Source: Rhodamnia argentea
Taxonomy: Eukaryota > Streptophyta > Magnoliopsida > Myrtales > Myrtaceae
NCBI RefSeq assembly: GCF_020921035.1
Contig: NC_063151.1
Coordinates: forward strand, 30,510,934 to 30,574,933
Length of the DNA: 64,000 nt
Direction: 5' to 3'
Shown: positions 13,603 through 24,429 of the stretch, piece after piece
Position numbering within the stretch: the first letter of the stretch is position 1
How the letters are laid out: each line of letters opens with the position of its first letter
Notes under the pieces: model-generated
What the model was told of the DNA's origin: nothing
Seen by the model: the letters and a program-made list of their open reading frames with translations, nothing else
Database searches by the model: none
Made by a program: the position numbers and the translations under genes

Positions 13603-14100
13603 ATATGTTGGAGTTGGCGAATACTTCGGGGACCCTTGTTTCTTATATCGAGTATGCCCACGTGAGCTTAGGGAAACCGAAGTATTACCCAACGACATGT
13701 GACCCATGCGCGCGGGATGCGGGGGTTCGAGGGCGGCGCCTCCCGACGGGGGTCCCATTGCCCGGTCGGCGGACAGCTGTCCCGCTCGCCGGTGAGCGAG
13801 CGAGGGTTCGGGGGCATCGCCCCCGAAACCTTTATGGGTTTGGGTTTTTATTTAAGTTGGCCCGTATGGTTGGAATTAAGAGGTTTTAGGTTTTTTAACC
13901 CGTTTTTGGGACATATATATTTTGTTCGATTTTATCATTGTATTAGTTGAATTGGCCGTAAATCGAAAAATATAATGAAATCTTTTTGCAGGATGTAGCC
14001 CTAATCTTGGGATGAACCTGGATAATCTCGTGCGTCATTCCAATTTTTCTTGATTTTTTGTGTGATCGTCTAATTCGATTCCATTAAATTCCTTCAAAAT
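13603..14100 (+). mobile_element. Possible solo LTR or LTR fragment (Ty1/copia-like)
   Basis: The block begins TGTTGGAG and contains a strikingly GC-rich section (13700-13830) with a near-perfect stem 'ggttcgggggc atc gcccccgaaacc'. Further on come 'gggatgaacctggataatct' and 'cgtgcgtcattcc', which resemble the 3' portions of plant copia LTRs. The right end and target-site duplication were not identified. A tRNA-Met primer-site-like word in reverse ('gtctgatacca', about 14183) lies just outside but in the opposite orientation, so the structure is unresolved. Confidence 0.35.
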
Positions 14101-14360
14101 AATGGACCGGATGAAAGCTCAAATCTTTTTTGTCGACACTTGATCGAATCTCATCTTTGTTTTTCACGTGCGATGGACAAGGTCTGATACCAATTCATCT
14201 ATACAGTTGTCTCTCTGTTTTTTTCTGCAAAAGTAGGATCAGGTCATTGGTCAAACGTGGTAGATGGGAGTTTTCAACTCCCTCGTGTTGTCCACAGTTC
14301 TACTGTATACCTAAAAATAAAATGTCCATGGGCGTCGACAAAACTCATTTGTGGAGAGCG

Positions 14361-14386
14361 AGAGAGAGAGAGAGAGAGGGAGAGAG
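14361..14386. repeat. (GA)n microsatellite in the CslE2 leader
   Basis: A GA tract with two interruptions that runs directly into the ATG at 14387. It is the counterpart of the tract at 3833-3866. Confidence 0.9.
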
Positions 14387-14660
14387 ATGGGAGGTGACGG
14401 GTATACGCCATTGTTTGAGACAACAAGGGGTAGAGGGACAGTGGTGTATAGGGTGTTTGCCAGCACCATCTTCCTGGGGATATGGACGATCTGGGCTTAT
14501 AGGGTGAGCCACGTGCCGAGCGAACCGGAGCACGGTCCGCTTTGGGTTTGGCTCGGTCTGCTCGCGGCCGAGCTGTGGTTCGGCCTCTACTGGGTTCTCA
14601 CGCAAGCTTGCCGCTGGAGCCTCCTCTATCGCCGCACCTTCAAGGACCGGCTCTCTCACA

Positions 14661-14713
<53 letters not shown>

Positions 14714-17700
14714 GTTAGATGTAACCTGAACTTTAAATGTTTACGGTCATCGAGAGATTAGAAGGTCCCAACGATTCAATTTGTTTACGATACTACGAAA
14801 CACCATTGAAGTTTAAGAGAAGCGCGCGAAGCTAAGCAGCAGCTTGCTCTTTGAAAGTTGCCGAGCATTGAGGAGGCTTTAACGAAGGAGGAAAAGAGCA
14901 TACTTGTGGAAGAAAGTGGAGGAAGTGGGTCCTTTTGATTGGACTTGATGGCCCAATGGGTTCAGGTTGATGGAAAAATCCACAAGTTATGTAGGCGCGC
15001 GAGCGCAGCCCTGCGCGACTCGCCGCCACCGCCTCGTCATCTGCCATGGCCGCTGCTGCGTCCTCCACCTCCTCGGTCACCAACGAGGCAACCCTGATCC
15101 CCACATATCGCCGTCCTTTGCCGGGTATGTCCTCTATCTCTCTCTCTCGGCCTACGCGCGGAGGTCAGGGGCTCCTTCGACGACGACGACTGAGCCAACC
15201 AATCTTGGCTCGGCCGTGGTCGACATAGCTAGGCAGAGTAGATTTGCCCCCATCAAAGTTGGCGGAACCATATCTAGCCGCTCTCAGCCGGATCCTGGCT
15301 CCGTTGCCTCTGAGAGAGAGAGAGAGAGAGAGTTGGTGCTGGGGCAGTGGCAGTGGCAGTGGAGGCTGTGCGACGGGCATCGGCGCGCGGTAGAGATGAG
15401 CCTGCCGCGACGACGATGGGCGGCAGGGCCGGTGGTAGGCGTAGACAAAAGAGGGCAGAGGGAGATGGGTTGCGGTTGGGTCATGAGCGGATGCGGCTAT
15501 AATTTTAAGATAAAGCTACGTCTAGGTCACTTACAAGCAACACGAATGCATGAAATGTGTCGGGCAGCAGCTAACCCTCACCATTTTAGCTAAGAATAAT
15601 TGTTTCATGTGAACAAAGCTCTTATTTATACGTACTTCATCGGTGGTTAATAATTATATTAACTACCGGAAAATGAAAAAAAACATAAACAAAAACAGAT
15701 ATGAAAATGACCTGCCGAGGGTGGACATATTCGTGTGCACGGCGGACCCCGCTATCGAGCCACCTATGATGGTGATCAACACTGTCCTGTCGGTGATGGC
15801 ATATGATTACCCGTCGAAGAAGATGAGCATCTATCTCTCAGACGATGCTGGTTCGGACATCACGTATTATGCTTTGCTGGAAGCTTCCCAGTTCGCCAAG
15901 CGTTGGATTCCATTTTGCCGAAAATTCACGGTGGAGCCTCGATCGCCGGCAGCTTATTTCCGATCGCCGTCGAGCGATCAACTTTGTGCCAACCGCGAAA
16001 ACGAGGAATTATTGGCTATCAAGGTATATACTCTCTCACACAAGTTGATTTTTACATTTCCCTATTCAAGAGAGGTAAATAGTCTATTGTCACTTTTAAT
16101 TGTTTTTCATTGAAAAAGTAGATATGTCTGTCGCCAAATTTAATTTTGGGAATTCAGGGTTGAAAGTTCAACACTCAAAAAGAAAAATTAGGGCCTGGAA
16201 AGTTGGAGGAAGTTTTCTCTAAAGGAAGTAGTAGAGCTCTACTATTGTTGGTGACCGTTGAAAAAACTAATGTTAAAAAGATTAGTTATGAGTAATCTTT
16301 GACAAAAATTGTTCGTAACTTATCGGCACTTTTATAAAAGGAAGCTTTTTTCTTGACGGTCTAACAGATCTGTCGGTTATTTCTAATTTTCTGATCATGC
16401 GATCTCTCAATTAACGAGTGCTTTATAAAAAACACACGGTAATTGTGTGTGAATCTACAGTTAAAATTGTACCGTTCTTAACAGTCAAAAAAGCATTCTC
16501 CCTTATAAAATTATCAACTTCCTTTCACAATTTTCCAATTACAGATTTTTTAGTACCTTCCCCTCTTTTATTTGCGTAACTTACTAACATTTGGAATTTA
16601 CCAACTCTTTATATAAACTTACCAACTTCATTAGAGTGGCTTATCAATTTTTATATGATTAAAAATGAGATCCTGAATTTCAATGTGAGAAGGAGAGTCT
16701 ATTCATAAAGAGATAGTCTTTTACTATGGTCATCTAATTTAAATTACGCATCAATGTTTACTCGTTCCTTTTTTTCAATTGAACAACTTTTCTATTGAGT
16801 GCCCCACTTTTGTTTGTCTTGCTTATCAACCCTTTAATTTACCAACTCTTATGAGAAGGTACCAATCCCAATCATCACCTAACATTATGTTATTAACTTT
16901 CATTTGAGTTAATTAGCGATACATATTTGAATTTTGTAATTTATAAATTTTTCACTTGGTTTACAAACTTTTATTCGTCTATTTTAGTAATTACTTAAAT
17001 TTATCAATTTTAATTAGAAGGGAAATGCTATATTGATAATACTGTCAAAAATGATACAAACTCAACTGTAGATCCACACATCATCATCACGTGTTTTGCA
17101 TAAAACACTGATTAATTAGGAGATCGTGTGGTCGGAAATAACTGACGATCTTGTCGGTTTGTTAAGCTAGTAGCTTCCTAATTAAAATTAGAATTAAAAT
17201 GACTTACCAATTTTCCTCCAATCAAGTTAACAACTAATTTTGGCCACCAATGTATTTATGTTGTTTTTCAACTGCCGACTTCTATTCTCTCTCTGAACAA
17301 AGAAAAACTTTTATTACCGGCTTTTTCACACTTGCCAATTTTTTGAGAAACCAATTTTGGGAAACAAAACAGGGGCATCGTCCAAGATGTCACTTGAAGA
17401 TTACTAGGAACGACCATGTTCTGTCTCTACAGCTTCGATAAAATTGGGCGTAGGTGCATACTAATCCTCAAATCCGGATGATTCTTAATCTCTCTCACTT
17501 TCAACATCAGAAACTATATGACGACATGAAGAACAGGATCGAAACCGCCTACGAACTCGGCCGGATCTCTGAGGATGTCCGCTCAAAGCATAAGGAGTTC
17601 TCTCAGTGGGTTTCGTATACTTCTCGACGCGATCACGACACGTTTCTTGAGGTACATTGGCTTTTAATAGGCTAAGCATAGTAGCTTGCAACTTATCATG

Positions 17701-19778
17701 CTGAAGTATCTGCCGATGACTAACTAATAAGCCCGTCTGTTTCAGATACTAGTCGATAGGACGACCTGCAAGGCCGTGGATGCCGAAGGCAATGCGCTGC
17801 CCACGCTGGTTTACATGGCTCGTGAAAAGAGACCGCAATATTTCCATAACTTCAAAGCTGGAGCCATGAACGCGCTGGTAATGTGCGCACAGACAATAGA
17901 ACTAGTACAGGACATGGAAGCCGTGAATACATGCACTGATCTTGCATTAAGATTCATTTATTTTTGTGAAGTTTGCTCTAGGAGTTCTTGCATTTCTATC
18001 GTCATGCTATGGTTTTCAATAATCATCATGTGATGCAATATTTTATGGGCCGAATTCGTTATCTGTTCGAAAATGCAGATGAGGGTATCATCAGCTATCA
18101 GCAATGGGAGGATCATTCTCAATGTGGACTGCGACATGTACTCGAACAACTCAGAGTCGATAAGAGATGCGCTTTGCTTTTTCATGGACGAAGAGAAAGG
18201 GGACGAGATCGCCTACGTTCAGTTCCCGCAGAGCTTCGAGAATGTCACCAAGAACGACCTGTACAGCAGTTCATTAACAGTGATTTCTGAGGTGAGTGGA
18301 TATTTAGAGTCTCGGAGCTTCCTATGTTATCTGTTTGCATGTCATTTTGAAGTTTCGCATCAATTTAGTTGATCTTCTTCGCCGCCTTCTCTTTGATTGC
18401 ATGCATTGAAGGTGGAATTTCATGGCTTGGATGGTCAAGGTGGTGTGCTCTATATTGGGAGCGGGTGCTTTCACAGGCGAGACACCCTCTGCGGAAAGAA
18501 GATCAGCAGGGAAGTCAGAACTATATGGAGCAAAAATGGCGGAATCGACCAAAACGGAGGCACCTATAAACCAGAAGAGCTCAAGAAACTTGCAAGCTGC
18601 AGTTATGAGGAGAACACTGAATGGGGAAGAAAGGTTTAGTAATGTGTAGTTTTGTCAATTTGATGCCAATGAAACTGTACTACTGTTCAACCTGAGAAGA
18701 ATCAGCACAGAAAAAAAGGCCTAAAAAGGAATTTTTTTCTGTGATTCGGGCAGATGGGCTTAAAGTACGGTGTTCCGGTGGAAGACGTGATCACGGGGCT
18801 ATCAATCCAGTACCGAGGATGGAGATCCGTCTACTTCAACCCCGAGAGGAACGCTTTCCTAGGCGTTGCGCCAACCACGCTGCTCCAGTCTCTCGTGCAG
18901 CACAAGAGATGGTCGGAGGGCGATTTCCAGATCTTGCTGTCCCGATACAGTCCGGCGTGGCACGGGGTCGGGAAGATCAGCCCCGGCCTCATGATGGGCT
19001 ATCTCCCCTATTGCCTCTGGGCTCCTAATTGCTTGCCTACTCTCTATTACACTATCATCCCCTCGCTTTGCCTCCTGAAAGGCATTTCGTTGTTTCCAGA
19101 GGTATTTTTCACACATCTTACAGTGTTTCTGTGTTCCGTTTTCAATTGCAGGGCATTCAACAAGTCAATTTCATCCTATCAGACAAATAAATCATGGTCC
19201 TTTTCAGCTAACTTTGTGCTGCTATGAATCAGGTTACAAGCCCCTGGTTCATTCCATTTGGATACGTGATTTTTGGCAAGTACGCTTATAGTTTGGCAGA
19301 GCACCTCTGGTCCGGCGGCACGGTCCTCGGTTGGTGGAACGACCAGAGAATGTGGCTCTACAAGAGGACCAGCTCTTACCTCTTCGCCATCACCGACACC
19401 GTGGTGAAACTGCTGGGGTTCTCTGAGACGGCATTCGTGATCACTTCGAAGGTGGCCGAAGAAGGAGTCGCCCGGCGGTACGATCAGGAGACGATGGAGT
19501 TCGGGGCCGCGTCCCCGATGTTCACCATATTGACCGCTCTCGCTTTGCTCAACTTGGCTTGCTTCCTCGGCACGGCATTGAAGGGGGTCGTGTCTGGGGG
19601 TGCCGGGTTCTCCGGATCGATGTCGCTGCAGGTGATTTTGTGTGCAGTTCTGACTGTCATCAATGTGCCTGTCTATCATGGCATCCTAAGGAAGGATGAG
19701 GGCAAGATGCCGATTTCTACAACAGTTGCATCAATTGTGATTGCAGTATCTGCCTGCACGATTTTTGTTTCCTTTTGA
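14387..19778 (+). CDS. CslE: Cellulose synthase-like protein E, tandem copy 2 (abnormal exon-1 splice donor)
   Basis: Same family and exon plan as the gene at 3878. Exons: 14387-14661, 15699-16023, 17511-17651, 17746-17877, 18079-18291, 18412-18633, 18754-19101, 19233-19778. Exons 2, 4, 5 and 7 have exactly the same lengths as in copy 1. Joined, they give 733 aa with DDA (140-142, DDG in copy 1), DCD (308-310), ED (446-447) and QHKRW (485-489). Exon 1 must end at 14661 to keep phase with exon 2, but the donor there is AG|GC followed by 24 CT units, and the exon-2 acceptor (acaaaaacag) has no pyrimidine tract. Without that splice the frame reads a Leu-Ser repeat and stops at 14761. It is therefore either a functional GC-AG intron or a gene damaged at one splice site; all other exons look intact. 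Confidence 0.82.
14663..14710. repeat. (CT)24 microsatellite at the CslE2 exon-1 donor
   Basis: Forty-eight bases of pure CT begin one base after the G that should open the intron-1 donor. The first GT after exon 1 is beyond the tract (14714-14715) and would leave the wrong phase for exon 2. Confidence 0.95.
14820..15450. other. GC-rich insert in CslE2 intron 1
   Basis: Base composition rises sharply relative to the surrounding intron. The sequence includes a 60-codon Ala/Ser-rich frame from 15046 with a plausible donor (ccggg|gtatgt-like) near 15124, and a GA tract at 15308-15333. This could be captured exon or CpG-rich DNA from elsewhere; no homologue was recognised. CslE1 has no equivalent in its intron 1. 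Confidence 0.4.
16339..17190. mobile_element. Non-autonomous inverted-repeat DNA element in CslE2 intron 2
   Basis: About 160 bases at each end are imperfect reverse complements. Left arm landmarks are 'ggaagctttttt', 'ctgtcggttatttc' and 'gaatctacagttaaaatt'. Right arm landmarks are 'caactgtagatccacac', 'ggaaataactgacga' and 'gtagcttcc'. The ~520-base interior is AT-rich and non-coding. It explains why intron 2 is about 1.5 kb here against ~110 bases in CslE1. Confidence 0.7.
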
Positions 19779-19955
19779 TAGTAAATTAGATGATTCATGT
19801 GGTTTTTGGCTTTGAAAATCAGTGTGGAACGCATAGTTTATGAGGCTTCTTCTGTTATCATCAGAGGGGTGTACATTGTCAACACTGCTGGCGGGAAAAC
19901 AAATGGCAAGCACCTTTTATCGCAATTTTATCTGTGGGCTAAAAATATCTTGGAA

Positions 19956-20311
19956 AACAACACAAATGGTCCTTAAATTTTGACCCGATATACAATGTGG
20001 TCCCTCAATTTTTAATTTGACTAATATGGTCTCTAAACTTTAATCCAATGTTTAATGTAACTCATAAACTTTCAATTTGTTCAATGTGATCCATGAACTT
20101 TTTGAGCATGTTCAACTAAGTCCCCGAACTATATAAAAAAAAAAATCCAATGTCATCTCTTAGTTCGGGGACTAAGTTGAATATGTTCCAAAAATTCATG
20201 GATTATATTCGTCGAATTAAAAATTCAGGGACCTTATTAGACATTAGACTAAAGTTCATGGATCACATCATATATTTGATCAAAATTCATAGATCATTTA
20301 TGTCATTATCC
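19956..20311. repeat. Foldback repeat, copy 3, after CslE2
   Basis: It opens with 'cacaaatggtccttaaattt' and closes with 'agatcatttatgtcattatc', the approximate reverse complement of the start. The hinge is an A-rich tract near 20140, where 'agtccccgaact' meets 'agttcggggact'. Confidence 0.8.
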
Positions 20312-20449
20312 CAAATATCTTAAGCAACTTTTATCGCTACACCTCGCTCTTAGCCTTAAAATTTTATTTGTCCGTGCTTCATATCGGTATACTTCATTAA
20401 GTGTCTATGAATGTTAAAAAAAAAAAATCATTGATTAAAAAAAACCGTG

Positions 20450-22985
20450 ATATTTTTTTTCGTGTCAGTTGTTTACATCTTATCAACACTTTTACGAAAT
20501 TAACAGTATTGTTATAGTTTGCAAATTAACAATTTTTTGAACTATCTTAGTGACTTTTAATCATATAACTTACTAATGTTCTGAATTTTACTCTTCTATG
20601 AAATTACGAATATAGCTTATGTCATATTTTATTATCAATTATTTTGTGGGTACCAACTTTAATTCAAGTTACTTACCATCTTTTCGTGTTTTATCAACTT
20701 TTCTATGTCATTACCAACTTTTATTTGTCATGCTTTGCAGGTCTTTGTATTTAGTCAACTCATTGGTGAGATTACCATTGTAATTTGTATCAACTCTTTT
20801 ACGAGTTGCTGAGGGCCCGTATAGCAACAATTCTGATTCTCTAGTTCTATTTTCCGGAACAAAAAATATGAGAATCACGTTTAATAACGTAAATGATTCT
20901 GATTCTATTTCCGGGAACAGTTTTGGAGCAAAAACAAAAACAAAAAAAAAAAAAAAGCTGATTCTGAAAAAAAGAATCACTTTTGAGAATTACAAAATAA
21001 AATGAAATCCCACATGTCTCGCTCTTTCCTTTCGGTTCTCTCATCACTTTTCACTCAACCTAAAACATAACAAGATCTCATTTCAAAGAAAATTATATAA
21101 GACAATAAAAAAAATCTAAAAAACTTCGAAAAAATTCAAAAAATCCATAAAAACAGAAGAAGCTTAGATTATACTAGTTTGACCTCATTTTCATAAATTT
21201 GGTCCGAGATTATCAAGATTTCATAGATTTATTCTTTTTTAGGAAAATCATAAACACTTGTGAAATTAAACCCGAACTACATTTCTCTAAGGCCTTATAG
21301 CTTCACTAGGATTTTATGATGCAATTTATCAATTTCATGATTCTTTGATTGCGTAATTGATTTTATTGGTTGTGATTTACCTAAGTTTAAGTACTTTAGA
21401 CTTAGTCTAGTTTTAGAAAATTTGAAAAAAGACAAAAATAACTTACGTGAACACTTAGAATTGGCTTACTTCATAGATTTAAAAATGAATTGAAAATTTG
21501 TGTGAAACACATTTAGAAAACACACAATTTCGATGTCGAAAGGACTTCGGTGGAAACACCGACGTAACCAAGTTTCCGGACTCTAGATTTCTCTAGTTGT
21601 GTAGAATTAAACGGCTTCTCTCGATCGTTTGATAAGGCTTCCAATCTACTTGCTCAAAAATTAGAGGCAAATCTATTTGTATATACATATGTCATTAATC
21701 ACACTAAGATCAAATTTGATATTTCTTCGTTGCGATTTAGTATAGAGTTGGGAGGGCTTGAGCTAATATGAAGTCACACACTAACCCAACATGATCTATT
21801 CTTTTTTAAGCTTAAAATGACTCGTTATGGCACGACAATTAGACGAAATAGCACGAAAAAATGTTATTTGCAATATGCAATATACTATGTAAGAGAATCA
21901 ACATGAATTAATCTTCAATTAATTCGAAATGTAGGATAAAATTCAAAAGTAACTACGTAATTATTCGACTTAAATGAAAAAAAATTATGAAGAGAAATTA
22001 TTTTCGAAACAAAATTTTTATGCAGTTACCAAACGTGTTTCTGTTCCAAGAATAGAAATTTTGTGCGATTACCAAACACGTTCAGATTCTTTAGAACTTA
22101 TCCAACGAACAGAATCAAAATCAGAAAAAATAATTATAATCGGAATCACCTTTTTCGAATCAGAATTGTTGACATGTATTTGAATTTTTTCAATCGGCCA
22201 ACTTTTCTTGTGATTTATGTTCTTGCATTTCTTAGCAATACATTACATTTATCAACTGTTCGCTGTATTTTCTACAATTAAATTGAATTACCAATTGGTT
22301 TTGAGTTACCAACTCTCATTTAAGATACTTATCTAATTTATTTTTCTTCTAATTACCAGCTTTTTTTTATACTTTACCAGTTTTCATTTATAAAATTTGC
22401 TAGATTTAATTTAATTGATTGCAAATTTTCATCTATTGAATTATCAACTAGTTTTAGATTATCTACTCTTATGAGTTAGTTACAACTTTTGTCTAGTTTG
22501 TTTTAATTTATTAACTTTTTCATTGGGTTACTTAATGGAGAAAAAAAAAGTTAGTCACTCGGATAAAAACTGATAGCGTCATTAATAATTGGTAAACTCA
22601 AGGTTTTTGTAAGAAAGACAAACAAAAATTGGTCGAGATAAAAGAAGCTTTTGTTTTGTTCGGGATAAGAGAAGCCGGTGAGCGTAAAACGAAATACAAA
22701 GTTTGCTAACTTGTCTAATAAGAGTTTCGCATCGCAAAACTAGTCGGCAACTCAATTGTGAAAAACAAAATAGTTGGTAAGTAAGAAAAATTAAAATTGC
22801 AATAAAATAGAAAAGTTGGCGAAAAACTCATATGAGAGTCGATGCATAACCTCGAAATAAGTTGGTAGAGAAAAGTTAGTAAGTCATATGAAAAAAGAAA
22901 AAAGTGTAGTAATTCACCAAATACTTGGTACTTTTAAGGTGTTGATAAGAAAGGGTAAACAAAATATTGTAAAAGATAAGATATT
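20450..22985. mobile_element. ~2.5 kb AT-rich element containing the right copy of the direct repeat
   Basis: Positions 21509-22905 match 1-1405. A word near the left end ('cttatcaacacttttacg', about 20478) recurs as its approximate reverse complement near the right end ('aaggtgttgataagaaaggg', about 22937), suggesting terminal inverted repeats around 20450-22985. No transposase is visible. The flank between 20450 and 21508 cannot be compared with the left copy because that copy is cut by the window. Confidence 0.5.
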
Positions 22986-24429
22986 TTTCTTATGAAAAAG
23001 AATAGTAGATAACAAAAAAAGACAAATAAATATTAGTCACTAATTCAAATAGAGTTGTTAACAAAGTGTGTTTGAAGAGCCACAATCCATCCCAAGATTT
23101 GTTTAAAAGAGATGTTTGATAAATTTTTCACACGAGACCCGCATGAGGATTTTACGTTGTAAATGCAAGAAATTTCGTCTATAAATGTGATGAAAAAGGC
23201 GGGGGAAAATAGAAGAGTTCGCCAGGTTTTAATTTTTAATAAAACGACCGCACTGTAAATTGTCGTAAAGACATCAATTAGAGTTTGACTTCCTCCTCGA
23301 ATTTCATTTGAGAACACGGCACGGTTCCGTTTGCTCGAGGAGCAGTTTCTCACAGACTGAAATCCAAAGTCCCGAGTGTTGTTTGCCTTCCTTCGCATCG
23401 CTTGATAAGTCATCGCCTGATCTCAGAGAGAGGTCTTATCAGAGTTATTGGCGATCCGCAAGGCAAGACATTCTTCGCTTCTGTTGTTTTTCTCCCCCCC
23501 TTTCTCGCGATCTCTCTCGTCTTTCTCTGCTTTGGTCTCTTTTAAGTTTCTGTTTGGTCCACGAAATTTTGGTGAGGAAATAGTAGAATCTTGAAATCGA
23601 CTGTGGTAGGATGCGTTTGCTGCCTATAATTCGTATCTGGGACGAGATCCGCCGTTGATAAAGATCGCTTTTTGTTGATAATTTGAAGGGGGGTTTTGCT
23701 CTATCTGCTTTTGTTGAGGTATTCTATGTGAACGTTGACCAAGTGCATGTTTATAGTGATAATTGGAATAGTATTCGAGAGAGTGGTAAACAAAATCGAA
23801 ACTCGACTCTAATTTTGTTATCTGGAGAAGGAATTTCTTCTTCCTTGTGTTTTTCTTTCGGTTTTTGGCTTTTCTCTATCGCTGTGTTAAGGAGGGGACA
23901 GTTCGTATTTGCTTCAATTACCCTAGAGGATGCTCTATTGGACCTCTCTTTGAAAAGAGAGGAAGAGAGCAATTTGGGTGTCGATTTTTTTTGGTGTTGT
24001 AGCTTTAGAGCTTTGTTGTCCTGTGCATGGTTGTAGTGGTGGCCACAGAAGTGATCGAGTGATCTTTTAATGTTTTGTAATTTCAGAAATTTGCACATAG
24101 GATGGATTTGGCATTGGCAAGTTGTTCTGCACCTTTTGCAGATTGAAGGAGTAGAAGCTGTTAATTGCATAGACTGATATTGAAAATCAGCTTATATCTT
24201 CTTCTTTTTTTGTCAAGCAGCTTATATCTGTTTTAACTGCTATAGTTTTTGGAAATAATGCACCTCTCAAAAGCTAGAAGCCAGGGTTGAAAAGTCCCCT
24301 CAGACAACTCTGAAGACTTCAATTCTATTTTACCTTTGGTTTTGCATGTTGGCTGTAAGAAACTGCAAAAAGGATGATCATAATCTTGTTTTGTTTCATT
24401 GATTAACACGCTGGTCTTCGAATCTGCAG
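22986..24429 (+). other. Upstream and leader region of the p24 gene
   Basis: No separate gene is supported. The ATG at 24430 follows directly on 'cttcgaatctgcag', a good splice acceptor, so the leader probably contains an intron ending at 24429. The first leader exon would lie roughly in 23300-23600, where the sequence becomes less AT-rich; its exact limits cannot be fixed from sequence. Confidence 0.45.

Noticed and set aside
14183-14193. Retrotransposon primer-binding site (reverse of tggtatcagac)
   Set aside because: Orientation disagrees with the LTR-like block beside it and no internal domain or second LTR was found.
19179-19679. 166-codon minus-strand frame
   Set aside because: Antisense to CslE2 exon 8.
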